Below are positions 20,123-29,817 of a stretch of 40,836 nucleotides of DNA, piece by piece. The translations under genes were made by a program, and so were the position numbers. Source of the DNA: Fomitopsis serialis (taxonomy: Eukaryota > Basidiomycota > Agaricomycetes > Polyporales > Fomitopsidaceae); the NCBI RefSeq assembly GCF_022376445.1, contig NW_025955315.1:1-40836 (forward strand), read 5' to 3'. The stretch's first letter is position 1. Each line of letters starts with the position of its first letter. Under the pieces are notes generated by a model that was not told where the DNA came from, did not search any database, and was given only the letters and a program-made list of their open reading frames with translations.

Positions 20123-20793
20123 TCATACGAGATGCGTGGTCGTGTTCCTCCCATCCAACCGCTGCCTATGGTCCTGCTGATTCCTCTCCACTGCATCATA
20201 CACCGCACGGAAGTCGCGACACCGATACGTCCCCCTCCGGTCGACGTTCTCGGGGCTCCAAAAGTCCGCAAGGAACGTCTCGAGGTGCATGTCCCCGCGA
20301 CACAGCACCATCTGGCGGATGTAGTTCATGCAGTGCCGCGCACGCTCCATGTCGCGCTCCTCGAGCGGCACGCGGTACTGCGCGCGGAGGACGTCGAGGC
20401 AGCGCAGCTGGTGGAACATCGAGAGCATGTACGGCTGCGGTTCGTGCCCGTCTGGGTCTGCGACGTAGACGAGGCCGTCATGGGGCACGAGTGCAGCCCA
20501 CTGGAGCTCCGCGTCCAGCCCGTACCGCTGGTAGTGGTCGAACTGGAAGTGCACGGGCTTCCGCTCGACGTCCCATAGCGCGGATGTGAGTTCTGGGGGA
20601 TGCCGTCAGGCGGGGTTATGCGGCGACGGGGCAGGCAAGGCGTACCTTTGCGTGCGATACCGGGTTCTACGCCGGATGGAATACGTTCCGCCCAGCGCAA
20701 GTAGGTCAGTTTTCCGAGGAGGCTCGCGGCGAGCAGGGTGCACGCCGCCCAGATGGTCAGTGCCTCCAGGTTGCGCTTCATCGAGAACATCAT
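20123..20793 (-). CDS. UstYa-like (DUF3328) membrane protein, first copy
   Basis: Two exons, 20646-20793 and 20123-20592, are joined in phase 1 across a 53-nt GTACGC...CCCAG intron and give 205 residues. The N-terminus has a signal-anchor helix (LTIWAACTLLAASLLGKLTY), so the rest would face the secretory lumen. The body carries the DUF3328 landmarks FHQLRCLDVLR (Cys near 114) and HCMNYIRQMVLC (near 136-147). UstYa proteins catalyse oxidative steps such as peptide cyclisation in fungal RiPP pathways like ustiloxin, and in other pathways. Their usual signature is two HxxHC motifs. Here these read HQLRC and RARHC, so one His of each is Arg, a form I also associate with basidiomycete relatives. 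Its neighbours are a possible secreted peptide downstream and a membrane protein upstream, all on the same strand. The family call is firm, the activity is not. Confidence 0.85.
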
Positions 20794-21760
20794 GCCTCGC
20801 TAGGGCAATAGTGCGCAGACGGCCTGTAAACCTGTAAAAGCGGATGTCAACCCAGCTTACCACACCCACGACTTTTCAGGCACATTTACCCAAAGTATCG
20901 AGTGGCAAGACGCAGACAGCCTTCGTGCCGACACACTTGGGCGCTCCCTTTCGACCCACTATAAACCGCAGGGATGTATCCGCCGGGATCACGCGTGCTG
21001 TAACTTACATGCGGAGCAGCGAGTTCGGGCGAGCCCCAAACGCAAGAAGTCTCTGGAAGACCTTCCATATAGGACAGGTTCTTCCATTGGCAGCCTTCCG
21101 ATGGCTCGAGGAGCACGGGCGCCGACACCTCAGTACGGAAACGCAGCGCAGGAGAAGCTCGGATGCTATCGCAGCTACGGGTCAGATACGCCCAACGGGC
21201 TAATCTTGGATATGTGATCTTGCGCTCTGCGCGGTGCCGGTGGACGCTCATGACACTGTCGCACAGGCCGCGGTACGCGGTAAGTTTGAGCCTATCCCGC
21301 ATGCATCAACGCAGGCACTGCATCGAGCTTCAATGCCAATCGGTAGCACGCAGCTTCCATTTCGGTGCCACGCCGCGCCGGGTGGAGAAGGTTAACGTGT
21401 CCAGTGCCCGAGCGCGATCTCGAAAAGCCAGACCGCACACTCGCACCCCGAGCGCAGGCATCGAAGGCGAGTCTCGTGCCCGCCTGGTGCCCGCCGTATA
21501 CTATCCCTTGCAAAGACGATAACACCGCACACACGCGGCCCCAGGTCCTTCCTCCTTCGCAAAATCGTCATCACAGCTTGGGCCTTGGCACGCCCGAAGG
21601 TGACCGCCACTGCTCGCGGGGCTGTTGCCAGGCATCACACAGATAGCGTATACGTACAGTACACACACGCACACACACACCGTTCTTCCTGCCCGGGCGT
21701 GCGGGTTCGCATGCCCTAGATAGTCTGGTGCTGATACATGTACACTCCTGTCAATCCGCA
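20794..21760. other. Intergenic with a short CA microsatellite
   Basis: This gap lies upstream of the first UstYa-like gene and downstream of the single-pass membrane protein gene. It holds an ACAC-rich stretch at about 21,661-21,681. No further coding signature was seen. Confidence 0.45.
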
Positions 21761-22741
21761 TCAGCATCGATCCGACACGCACGACGTCGGACGGAAGGAG
21801 CACGTACCCCACGTCTGGTTGTGGCTCGACCACACGTCGACTAGGCACGCGCTCTCGTCCGCGCATGCGATCTCGAACGACTGATACGTCCCCCACGCAC
21901 ACCGGAAGCGCGGGAGCACCTCGAGCTCCGCGCCGACCGTTGCGGTGAACATCGTCGGCGGCGCCGCGCACTGGGGACGTGAGTCCCAGGTGACGATCTT
22001 CACATCGAGGAGGCGCGGGACGTCGAGTGGGCAGATCTGCAGTTGGGGCGCGTCGCTGCTGATTGTGGGCCGGTCCTTGCCCTCGTAGTGGTCCCCGGGG
22101 CCGGGTAGGCGGAGCACGAGCGAACACTCCTCCATGCCAAAGTCCATAGCGCGAAATTGCACTACTGTGCGCGTCTGAGTTCCCATGAGCCTGGGGTCTG
22201 AGACAGACAAAGTTCTGTGCGCACCGTGTCGTCGACCAGCAAATGTCTATCATACGGGGACAGCGTCCCCATCGCAGCATTCCACACCTCATGCTCACCC
22301 CTCGTCCCCGCGCGGTCCGGCTCGTCGCGGAACACCTGCGTCGCGAGGCGCGGCTTGTTGAGAAGCGGGTCGAGGCGGTCGGGCTCGACACGGCCGAGGT
22401 CATATAGCTCCTTCAGCCCGATGTATGGGTTCGCAAGCGGGAGGTCGGCGTCGTCAAAGTACTCGGTCGCGAAGATGCGCGCGATGTAGGAGAGGAAGGC
22501 GAGGTCGGTGAGCGCGACGAGGAGGAGGCAGGCGAGGACGTATTGCCAAACTGGCCTCGCGAACTTAGAGGAGCTCCTGTAGGCCCCAGCCACCTTGGAC
22601 GAACCTATGTATCGTTAGAGGCTGCTCAATGTCTTGCAATGAACGTCGCGCACCTTTGTACTCATTGTCCTCGAACTCGAACGAACTGCCGTTGGAGGTG
22701 AGCAGCCCGTCATGCTCCTCGCGGTCACTGTGCTTAAGCAT
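21761..22741 (-). CDS. Single-pass membrane protein of an Agaricomycete family, function unknown
   Basis: Three exons, 22654-22741, 22225-22604 and 21761-22174, are joined across introns of 49 and 50 nt to give 293 residues. The N-terminus (MLKHSDREEHDGLLTSNGSS) is polar and cytosolic. One helix follows at about residues 48-71 (VWQYVLACLLLVALTDLAFL). The remainder would be lumenal or outside and is rich in Trp and Cys: TLSPYDRHLLV, FRAMDFGMEECSLVLRLP, the LLDVKIVTWDSRPQC segment and a C-terminal CLVDVWSSHNQTWG. I recognise this pattern from a protein family expanded in Agaricomycetes, often near UstYa-like genes, with no known activity. All splice junctions keep phase. The exon 2/3 junction (DDT|TRTVVQFRAMDF) is the best fit; a second AG closer to VVQF does not keep frame. 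Confidence 0.75.
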
Positions 22742-23134
22742 GGTCCGAGCGGGCGAAAGCTTGGATCGTTGAACGTTGAACGCTTCGCTACTCAGTCTCA
22801 GCTCGGAATGAGGCTCGTCTTCGCTGGCAGCTCAGCACCAGCGTCGGATTCTGTGATATGATCATGGCAAGAGGGAGGTAGATTGCTTCTCGCCTCATTC
22901 TCCCGCAGTGGTCCGTGGACTCGGAGACCACGGCAGGACCTCGGACGCATGGACACTCCGGCGCCGGGAGAAGTCTGACGGCGAGCTCTTCCGCGCTGGC
23001 TTCTGGTCCCGGACCGCATCGTCTCCCGAAGGGGGTTCTCCCGGGATGCCCGGCCGGGCGTCGGACGGACGGGCGTCTCATATGTACATATCGTACACCG
23101 GATCTCGAAGGATGCACGTCACAGCCCGCCGAGC
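22742..23134. other. Intergenic gap between two minus-strand genes
   Basis: This 393-bp gap holds the promoter of the single-pass membrane protein gene and the 3' flank of the acetyltransferase gene. No clear TATA box or other site is visible. Confidence 0.4.
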
Positions 23135-24213
23135 TCATTGTTCCTTCGTCTCCCATGCAAACGCCCAGCTCGGCCACTCGCCCCAGGGCGACTGGAACAC
23201 CTGGTGGCCCTTCAACTTCATTCCTATGTGCTCGTACACGACGATCTGCGGCCAGCGTGAGACGGACAGAAGGTGGTGGAGGAGAGCCGGTCAAGACGTA
23301 CATTCTTCTCGTTCCCGGTCGAGAGGGCTACGACTGCCCCCGTCTGCTTCGCCTGTTCAGAACCCGATGAGCACCGCACATCAGACGATTCTCGCGGGAT
23401 AAAGTACCTTCTCGTACGCCATCTTGAACATGGCCGTCGCGATGCCCTTGCCCTGGTATTCGGGTTGCACCATCACCATGTTGCAGAAGTGAGTATCCTA
23501 GTAACAGTCACGAGAAGTCAGGAAAGAGGCAACAATAACGGCAGCGAGCACGCTTACCTGCGCGATGACGCCGAACGACTTTTCGAGGTATTTTGGAAAG
23601 TCGCGGCCTAGCTATCGCGATGTTCGTCATGCGACGGTCCACCGGGAACCTGGGGGCACAGCTCACCGACTCTTCGAAGTATTTCTTCCCCTCGTCCGAT
23701 ATCTTCTCCATGAATTCGTAGAACCCATACTGGCGTTGGTCCTCACTACCACGCGCAATGAGACGCAGTCGCAACCATACAGGCGCCGCATGGTACTCAC
23801 GAGTCGAAGACGTCCCGCCCTGATGGGATCCACTGCGAGTACCCGACGAGCGTGCCACTCTCGTCCGTCGCAACATACGTGTCTCCCGCGCCCTCGCCCA
23901 ACCAAGTTGCCTTGATGATCGCGCGCATGAGCAGCGGAAGAAGCTCAAGGTTCCCGCCCGTCCACGCTTTGCACGACGGGTCTGCGATTCATAGCATGTG
24001 GTGAACATCTCGCATGATGGGGTGCACACGCGCGCGTCGCGCTCTCACCTCCCTCCTGTAGCGCGTTCGTGAGCTTGAGCGCTTGGTCGATCATCTCCTC
24101 TACAAGAACCGTCGGTCAGTAAGTACCCCGACGCATCCGCTGTGTCAGTTTCACCGACCGGTCGGTTCTTTGACCTCCGAGATCTTGACGTTCGACGGGA
24201 GTAGCACCGTCAT
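23135..24213 (-). CDS. GNAT-family N-acetyltransferase
   Basis: Eight exons (24159-24213, 24049-24099, 23801-23981, 23667-23745, 23558-23611, 23408-23497, 23302-23352, 23135-23245) join without any phase conflict into 223 residues. The acetyl-CoA-binding motif A is plain: MVMVQPEYQGKGIATAMF, with QGKGIA at about 155-160. It is followed by the TGAVVALSTGNEKN strand and IVVYEHIGMKLKGHQVF, the usual motif B. The C-terminus SPWGEWPSWAFAWE is typical of a fungal subfamily of small GNATs. Its acceptor substrate is unknown; small molecules or amines are likely. It lies head-to-head with the second UstYa-like gene across about 970 bp and could add an acetyl group in a shared pathway, but this rests only on position. 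Confidence 0.88.
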
Positions 24214-25180
24214 GTTCTCTTCTGTTCGACGAGGGTTGCCAGGGAACGAAGCGTCAGTTGACCAACGTTAGAAGGTACGTCGTAGCAAGAACGACTGCCG
24301 GGAGAGCGAGCGAGGGTAGACGTGCTACCAGAGTGGAAGCTGGGTAGAGCGAGTAAGCGTTCAATAGCATCGTTTAGGGAGACAGCTAGAATCCACAAAT
24401 GGACGCTTGGGCAAGCCGGGCACGGTACAGGTGGCCGGCCGGTCCCCCGGAGCGCCCAAGGTGAGCGCCGAGCCCCTTCTCCCGGTCCGCCCGATTAGAT
24501 CACGATCCCTCCCCCCAGATCTAGCTAGAAGTCCCGCGATGCTTCCTGACATTGTAACCTTATATGGACTGACCTGCCTAACTCCTTCACGGTGACCGAC
24601 GACGCAATGCAGCGCTGCGATGCTCGCTTCGACCTGCCGTAATACTGTCGTAAGTATGCAGTAGAACTCCATTGCTATGAATATATGACGGATTGCTAAT
24701 GGGCACGGTGCTACTTCCCGGCTTCCTGATCTCGACGCGATACGCGTGAAGCGGACGGTGTCGTAATGCGCCGACCATACTAGGCATCTCATTTGCGGGG
24801 GGCCAGGCAGACATGCGCATTCCTGCCACTGCCAGAGGACTGCGAGCTTTGGGGTAACTGCTGCCCGTCTGCATGGAGGACGTTAATCGAATGCGGACAT
24901 TGCCAGTTCTAAAACCTTATCGGGCTGACCGGGTCCTGCTCCCAATCTTATTCCGCTTCTCGAACCACGGCCATCCTGGGTCTCACTAGGCTCTCGAAAC
25001 AATCCGGAGTTCGAAGCACAGTGTTTCTCTCCGAGTCCTCCGGGAGATCAGTGTACCAGCAGGTATTCTGCCCGAAACTGACAGAAAGAGTTCCATGTGA
25101 TGTTCAATTGCACAAGACTGCCAGTTCTCTAGCCCCGCTCATATCGGCACCTGCTCGACCGAACAGAGGCGAATGCAGGA
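24214..25180. promoter_or_regulatory. Divergent intergenic region between acetyltransferase and second UstYa-like gene
   Basis: This gap of about 970 bp must hold the promoters of two divergently transcribed genes. No coding signature and no unambiguous TATA box or operator was found. Confidence 0.4.
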
Positions 25181-25881
25181 ATGCCCCCCAAGCAGCTCGC
25201 GCTCACCGTCCTGGTGGTTCTGGCTCTCGCAAACATCTACCTCGACGTCCTCCTCTCGCGCGCAGCTCGTCGGGTAGCAAGACGTCGCGAACGCCCCCTC
25301 GCTACATATTGTAGGTCGCCTCTCCTCGCACTCCACTCCATCTCTTACAGGCCTTCTTTAATCACACTTTCTCAGCTTTCCTCGATGACGACCGCCCACC
25401 CCTCTTCCCCGCCAAAGGCACCAAGCGCGCTGTACGGATGTCCGTCGAGGAGAGCGCGCACTACGACCTCCTCGGCCCGCACGCCTCAGAGGAATGGCTC
25501 TGGATCTCGACCGTCGGCGACGGCGACCCGCGGCTCGGGCCGCGCCAGAGGATCTTCGGGCTCGGCATGACCCACCAGCAGCACTGCCTGCAGTACCTCC
25601 TCGACGCGCTGCAGGCGCCGCACGCCGCGCACGGCGAGCATCGAGAGCACCCGGAGCACTGCCTGAACCACATCCGCCAGTACGTGCTCTGCGACGCGGA
25701 CGTGACGCTCGAGCCTGCGGATGTGCTCGCGCGGAACTGGACGGAGGCGCGGTGGGCCGGCGAGCATCGGTGTGTGGATTGGGAGATGGTGAGGGCGGAG
25801 GTGCGGAGGAATTGGGTGGAGTGGAAGGAGGTGAGGGAGGGAAGGGCGGCGGAGATGCCTAGCTTGGCGTTGTATGAGTAG
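25181..25881 (+). CDS. UstYa-like (DUF3328) membrane protein, second copy
   Basis: Exons 25181-25310 and 25376-25881 join in phase 1 across a 65-nt GTAGGT...CTCAG intron and give 211 residues. Choosing the acceptor at 25375 over the one at 25350 yields TYSFLDDDRPPLF, which matches the usual YSFLGDDYP of the family, whereas the other acceptor gives an early stop. A signal-anchor helix lies at residues 6-25 (LALTVLVVLALANIYLDVLL). Both signature motifs are complete: HQQHC at 110-114 and HPEHC at 135-139, followed by LNHIRQYVLC. These are the conserved HxxHC pairs of UstYa proteins that act in fungal RiPP and other oxidative tailoring steps. The region is markedly GC-rich. It lies divergent to the acetyltransferase gene and tail-to-tail with the seven-helix protein gene. 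Confidence 0.88.
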
Positions 25882-26265
25882 CGAAGGTGTCGTTTTCCCT
25901 CCGTCTGCACTGTGTACTCGAATTCTCGCTTGTCTTACTGTCGGTGGTATGGGACCCGGTCTCTCGTCGTGGTAAGTGAGATTAGATATGCAAAGCGTGC
26001 TCCATAGCAAAACCATACAGCAGGAGTCAGGTATCCAGCATCACATCCACAACACCTATCACTACAACAGCTCGCCCCCAGAACCAACGGTTAAAAGAAG
26101 GTATAATGATCAGAGTAAATGGGAATAGCGTGCTGACGACATGCTTCAGCAATTAGAGGTACTAGTACACAACTACATCCCCCAACCCTCCCCCACGCGT
26201 CTCGTCCCTCTTCAGCTTAAGATCCGGCAAAGATTCCACAAAGGGTCAGCACAATAGATGCAAGC
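25882..26265. other. Convergent 3' region
   Basis: This gap of about 380 bp lies between two convergent genes and presumably holds both terminators. The sequence around 26,060-26,180 is AT-richer, as expected for 3' ends. No gene was seen. Confidence 0.45.
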
Positions 26266-27467
26266 TCACACCGCCTCGTACACCGACGGTGAATCGAGTT
26301 TTGACTCGCGCATGGAGTTCTCGCGGAGGGAGGTCTTAGACATGGAGATGTGGTCGCTGTTGTTCATCGTCCGGCTGCCAGCGGTCGCGTTGCCGCTGAT
26401 GGAGCGGTCCGCGAACGAGATCGTCGTCATGTTATTGTGCGTCGTGCGGCCCCACGCCGAGCCCTTGACGACGCGGAGGATGATGAGCTGTGGCGAGATG
26501 ACCTGCCCCACAAACCGTCAGCGAACCCGCAGGACCCAAAAGCCACGTGAGCGCACGCACCGTGAACATCGCGTAGAAACTCATGAAGAGCGCGCCGAGG
26601 TCGCTCCCGACGGCGAACGTGACGAGGTACATGATGCCGAAGACGGTGTAGAGCAGCGCGGACTCGACGATGATCGTGACGATGCCGAAGTACTGGCGCG
26701 TGCTGCCGTTCATGAGCACGCGCTCCGTCGTGCGCGCGAACCAGAGGATCCGCCCGCAGATGAGCGCGGACATCGAGATGTTGATCGCCATCGTGCACGA
26801 GAGGTACGCCGTGCTCGTCGTCTGCGCGAGCCCCGCGTAGTCGTTCCCGCCCGGGCTACCGGAGTAGTAGAGCGTGGAGATCCCGAGGCCTGGGTGCGGC
26901 ATGAGTGAGGTGGGGATGAGGTATTGGGGAAGCACTCACCGAGCGAGGCGAGCCAGACGAGGCAGGGGAGAGCAATGATGTAGAAGTTACTCCATAGGAC
27001 GAAACAACGATAAATCTACCAGCATGACTTCAGAAACCGCCCTCTGGACATGCGCGGGACCCTTACCAAGAGAGCGTCTGCGAGGAGTTGGACGAGTATA
27101 TTCGCTGCAGAAGCCCAGGTCTGGTACCAGACCGCCGCGTTCTCGGCGAACCACTGCTCGGATCCACCCGGGTAGTTCTGGTTGACGATCCACCACTCCT
27201 CGCCGAACACACAGTTCGCCGCGAGGTTGATGGTGCAGCACAGTAGGAGGACCGTGCTGAAGACCATGAAGAACGTGTCCGTCTTGTTCTGTTGCTGCTT
27301 GCGCCGGAAGAGCACCTTCATGGACGCGCCATAGATGACGAGCTCGATCCCTGCACCGTCGTTCATCATCCTGCTGGCGATCATACCACGGAGATGCTGG
27401 ACTCACCGTAGAGGATACTGATACCGATGTTGCCAATGTACCACCCGTGCTGGAACTCTGCAGACAT
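26266..27467 (-). CDS. Seven-helix membrane protein of a basidiomycete family
   Basis: Five exons (27407-27467, 27067-27350, 26940-27015, 26561-26889, 26266-26502) join with consistent phase into 328 residues. The chain starts MSAEFQHGWYIGNIGISILYG and shows about seven hydrophobic segments, among them FFMVFSTVLLLCCTINLAAN, ANILVQLLADALLIY and YFGIVTIIVESALLYTVFGI. The last helix is followed by the marker LIILRVVKGSAWGRTT and a polar Ser/Thr-rich tail. Between helices it has the VNQNYPGGSEQWF loop. This layout is typical of a large Agaricomycete family of seven-helix proteins with receptor-like topology and no known ligand. The start was chosen because the first exon joins in phase and the N-terminus fits the family. 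Its partner or ligand cannot be read from the sequence. Confidence 0.82.
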
Positions 27468-29817
27468 CTTGTGCAAGGAGAAGTCAGAGCGTTCGCTGTC
27501 AGCGGCACGATGTCCCAGAGACGCAGAAGCAGGAGAGCTCGGGGTGAGGGACTCGCGTTCGCGGCTGATCGCCTATTTGATCGTGTCCGGGAGCATCGAG
27601 GCGCCTGCAGACGCGCAGATGCACCGGCGGCTCTCACCCGGGATCATCTCACACCACGTCAAGTTGATAGGCCAGATGACGCGCTAACAAGGAATCTCCG
27701 TCGCATCAATCAAAGCTGGCGAGGGCATGATCATTGACATGGACAGGTTTGTTATCGCACACAGCACCGTCATGCTGAGGCTTGGAGGTGACTCGGGCAG
27801 ACCGCGCTTCTGCCAGTGGGTAAGTCATATATCATAGCTCATTTAAGCTTGAACTTGAACCCGCTGCTACCGAGCAGCTCTGAGGAGAGAAAACGCGAAA
27901 TAGCGATCGAGACGAGAAGAAATCTTCGCAGCGATCATGTCATGTACAAACATACATTGACGGCCGGTGTAGTCTGTCCAGTGTCCTGAGTTCGTCGCAA
28001 GGCACCTTATGGCCAGGTCAAATCTTGGCTGATCGTACCAACGCGGGATGATGACAGACGTAACATCCAGATATCAACAGAAGCCTGCCAGACATTCAAG
28101 AAACGGCTGGAGCTTGACTGCGACACTACCTTGTCTCGAACAGCGTGGCTGGTTCCAAAACATACGGACACTTCGAAGATTGAGCCAGCATGATGTTGGT
28201 GGCCGCTTGGCGCGTCTGGAAGATTTCGCGTCCTAGAAAATGAAAGAGGTCTGTTATTGGCCTCCTTGATCAGTCCGGCGGACAGCTCACGCAAAGTCAC
28301 ACCACTGACCGGCGTAATCGTACGTGCCTTCCAATTCAGTCGTTCGAACAGAATGTACCTGACTTCTGGGCGCCATGCTGGGAGGCCGACCGGCAATGCA
28401 TTGTATGAATTGCCATTGGAATGCGATTGGCACCGACCTGTCTTGAACCTTGTCAGTAAGCAGGCCTCGTCAACCCCGTCAGGTCTCTTGTCAGCGGAGA
28501 TACGGCGTATCTGATCGGTCAGTTCATGTCAAATGTGCCATAGCGGGAATGTCTACACCCCCCGGCAATTGCGCCTGTGGGAGTGCCACTTCTAGCCTGA
28601 ACCAGTACGGAACCAGCCTCAGCTGAACTCTGTTACTTACCTGGCACGCAGTACTCGTGGCTGAGTTACCCACACTGTGGAGGCGGTCAATTAGGGCTCG
28701 AACACGGGTCCGTGGATTGGCGCGCTGCGAGAGCAATGCGCATGGTTCGTTCCATACCGGCGGTCGCCGCCTGTTGTATGAGATGTGAAAACGAACTTCG
28801 AATGGGATCGAGTGAGAGAAACTTCGTACCGTATGTTGCTTACTAAATCAGAATCACCGCCGCCTCAGAATGATCTTTAGCAGACTCACAGGCTCACAGG
28901 GGCACAGCATGGTGTGGCCTGAGTGTGACGGTAACGAAAGGAGACCGAACCGACCGATACCGCCGCCGCCACGACGCCGCCACAAGGACGCGTGCACGTG
29001 CTATGCCGGGATCTCGATTCTCGGCCAGTCTCAGCCACCCCTGTTGTCCTGCCCTTCTCCCTTCACCTACTCGACCAATCTGAAGCGGACATATGTACGC
29101 GGAACGGTAGCCACAGAGACTGTAGCTACTCTTGGTTGTTGCATCTACCTAGCTCAAACAGTGAGACTACGGGGGACTGACTGACTAAACAAACCGGCCG
29201 AGTTCCGAACACGGTTTCATTCTGTTCCTTCTGTGATCCGCTGGCCCGCTTTACTGAGTAATGTAAGTATCGCAATACCACTGGTATGTATGTTGCTAGT
29301 TTTTGTTTCTCCTTTCCAGACACTCTTCATACGCTGGTAGCAGTCTGCCCATGCACCGGAGCTGTCCGTGCGTGGAGAGGTAAGCCTGAGAGCAGGGTAC
29401 CGGACAGAAGACGACCATGCGAAAGGTGACATCCCCAGGTGCTTCTTCCCGCAGTGCATGCGATTGCGGCGTGCTTCGCTCCATCGTACGGCCGGAAGTT
29501 TGATACATTGGCGTGCTTCGCCTCGTGAGCATGTGACGAAGCATCGCCCTCGCGCAGGGCGGCGAACCTCGAGGGGCCATCTGTTGCAGCCCATCGCGCC
29601 GGCTGCGCCTCCCCGCCCGACTGGGCCCAACTCTATCAAGAGAAGCTCCCTCGAGCCACATATCTTCCTCCCAGCGGCCGACAGAACAAACTCTGCCCCC
29701 AGGTTTGTCGATCGACGTCGAGCAGGAAGGCGTCCGCGCCGTGCAGAACCACTGGCATGAAGATCTCCTTCTCAGATCTCCTCGTACGCTCCCAGGGCTG
29801 GAGGTCCTCGCCCGCGT
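27468..29817. other. Long intergenic stretch (2.3 kb), nothing recognised
   Basis: This lies between the divergent starts of the seven-helix protein gene and the transporter gene. I looked for exon pairs, transposase motifs and repeats and found none. Two GCTCACAGG repeats occur near 28,890. Upstream of the transporter start, a frame opening at 29,753 ends quickly and does not connect to the transporter. Confidence 0.45.

Noticed and set aside
20132..20578. Long plus-strand frame opposite the first UstYa-like gene
   Set aside because: It is antisense to a well-supported spliced gene and arises from the GC-rich third codon positions.
21661..21681. CA-rich tract as a functional element
   Set aside because: It is a short interrupted microsatellite in an intergenic gap with nothing else around it.
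25486..26016. Minus-strand frame of 176 codons opposite the second UstYa-like gene
   Set aside because: It is antisense shadow of the GC-rich exon 2; the sense strand has the HxxHC motifs and correct splicing.
26258..26908. Plus-strand frame of 216 codons rich in Arg, Glu and Asp
   Set aside because: It is antisense to the seven-helix protein gene and shows only compositional bias.
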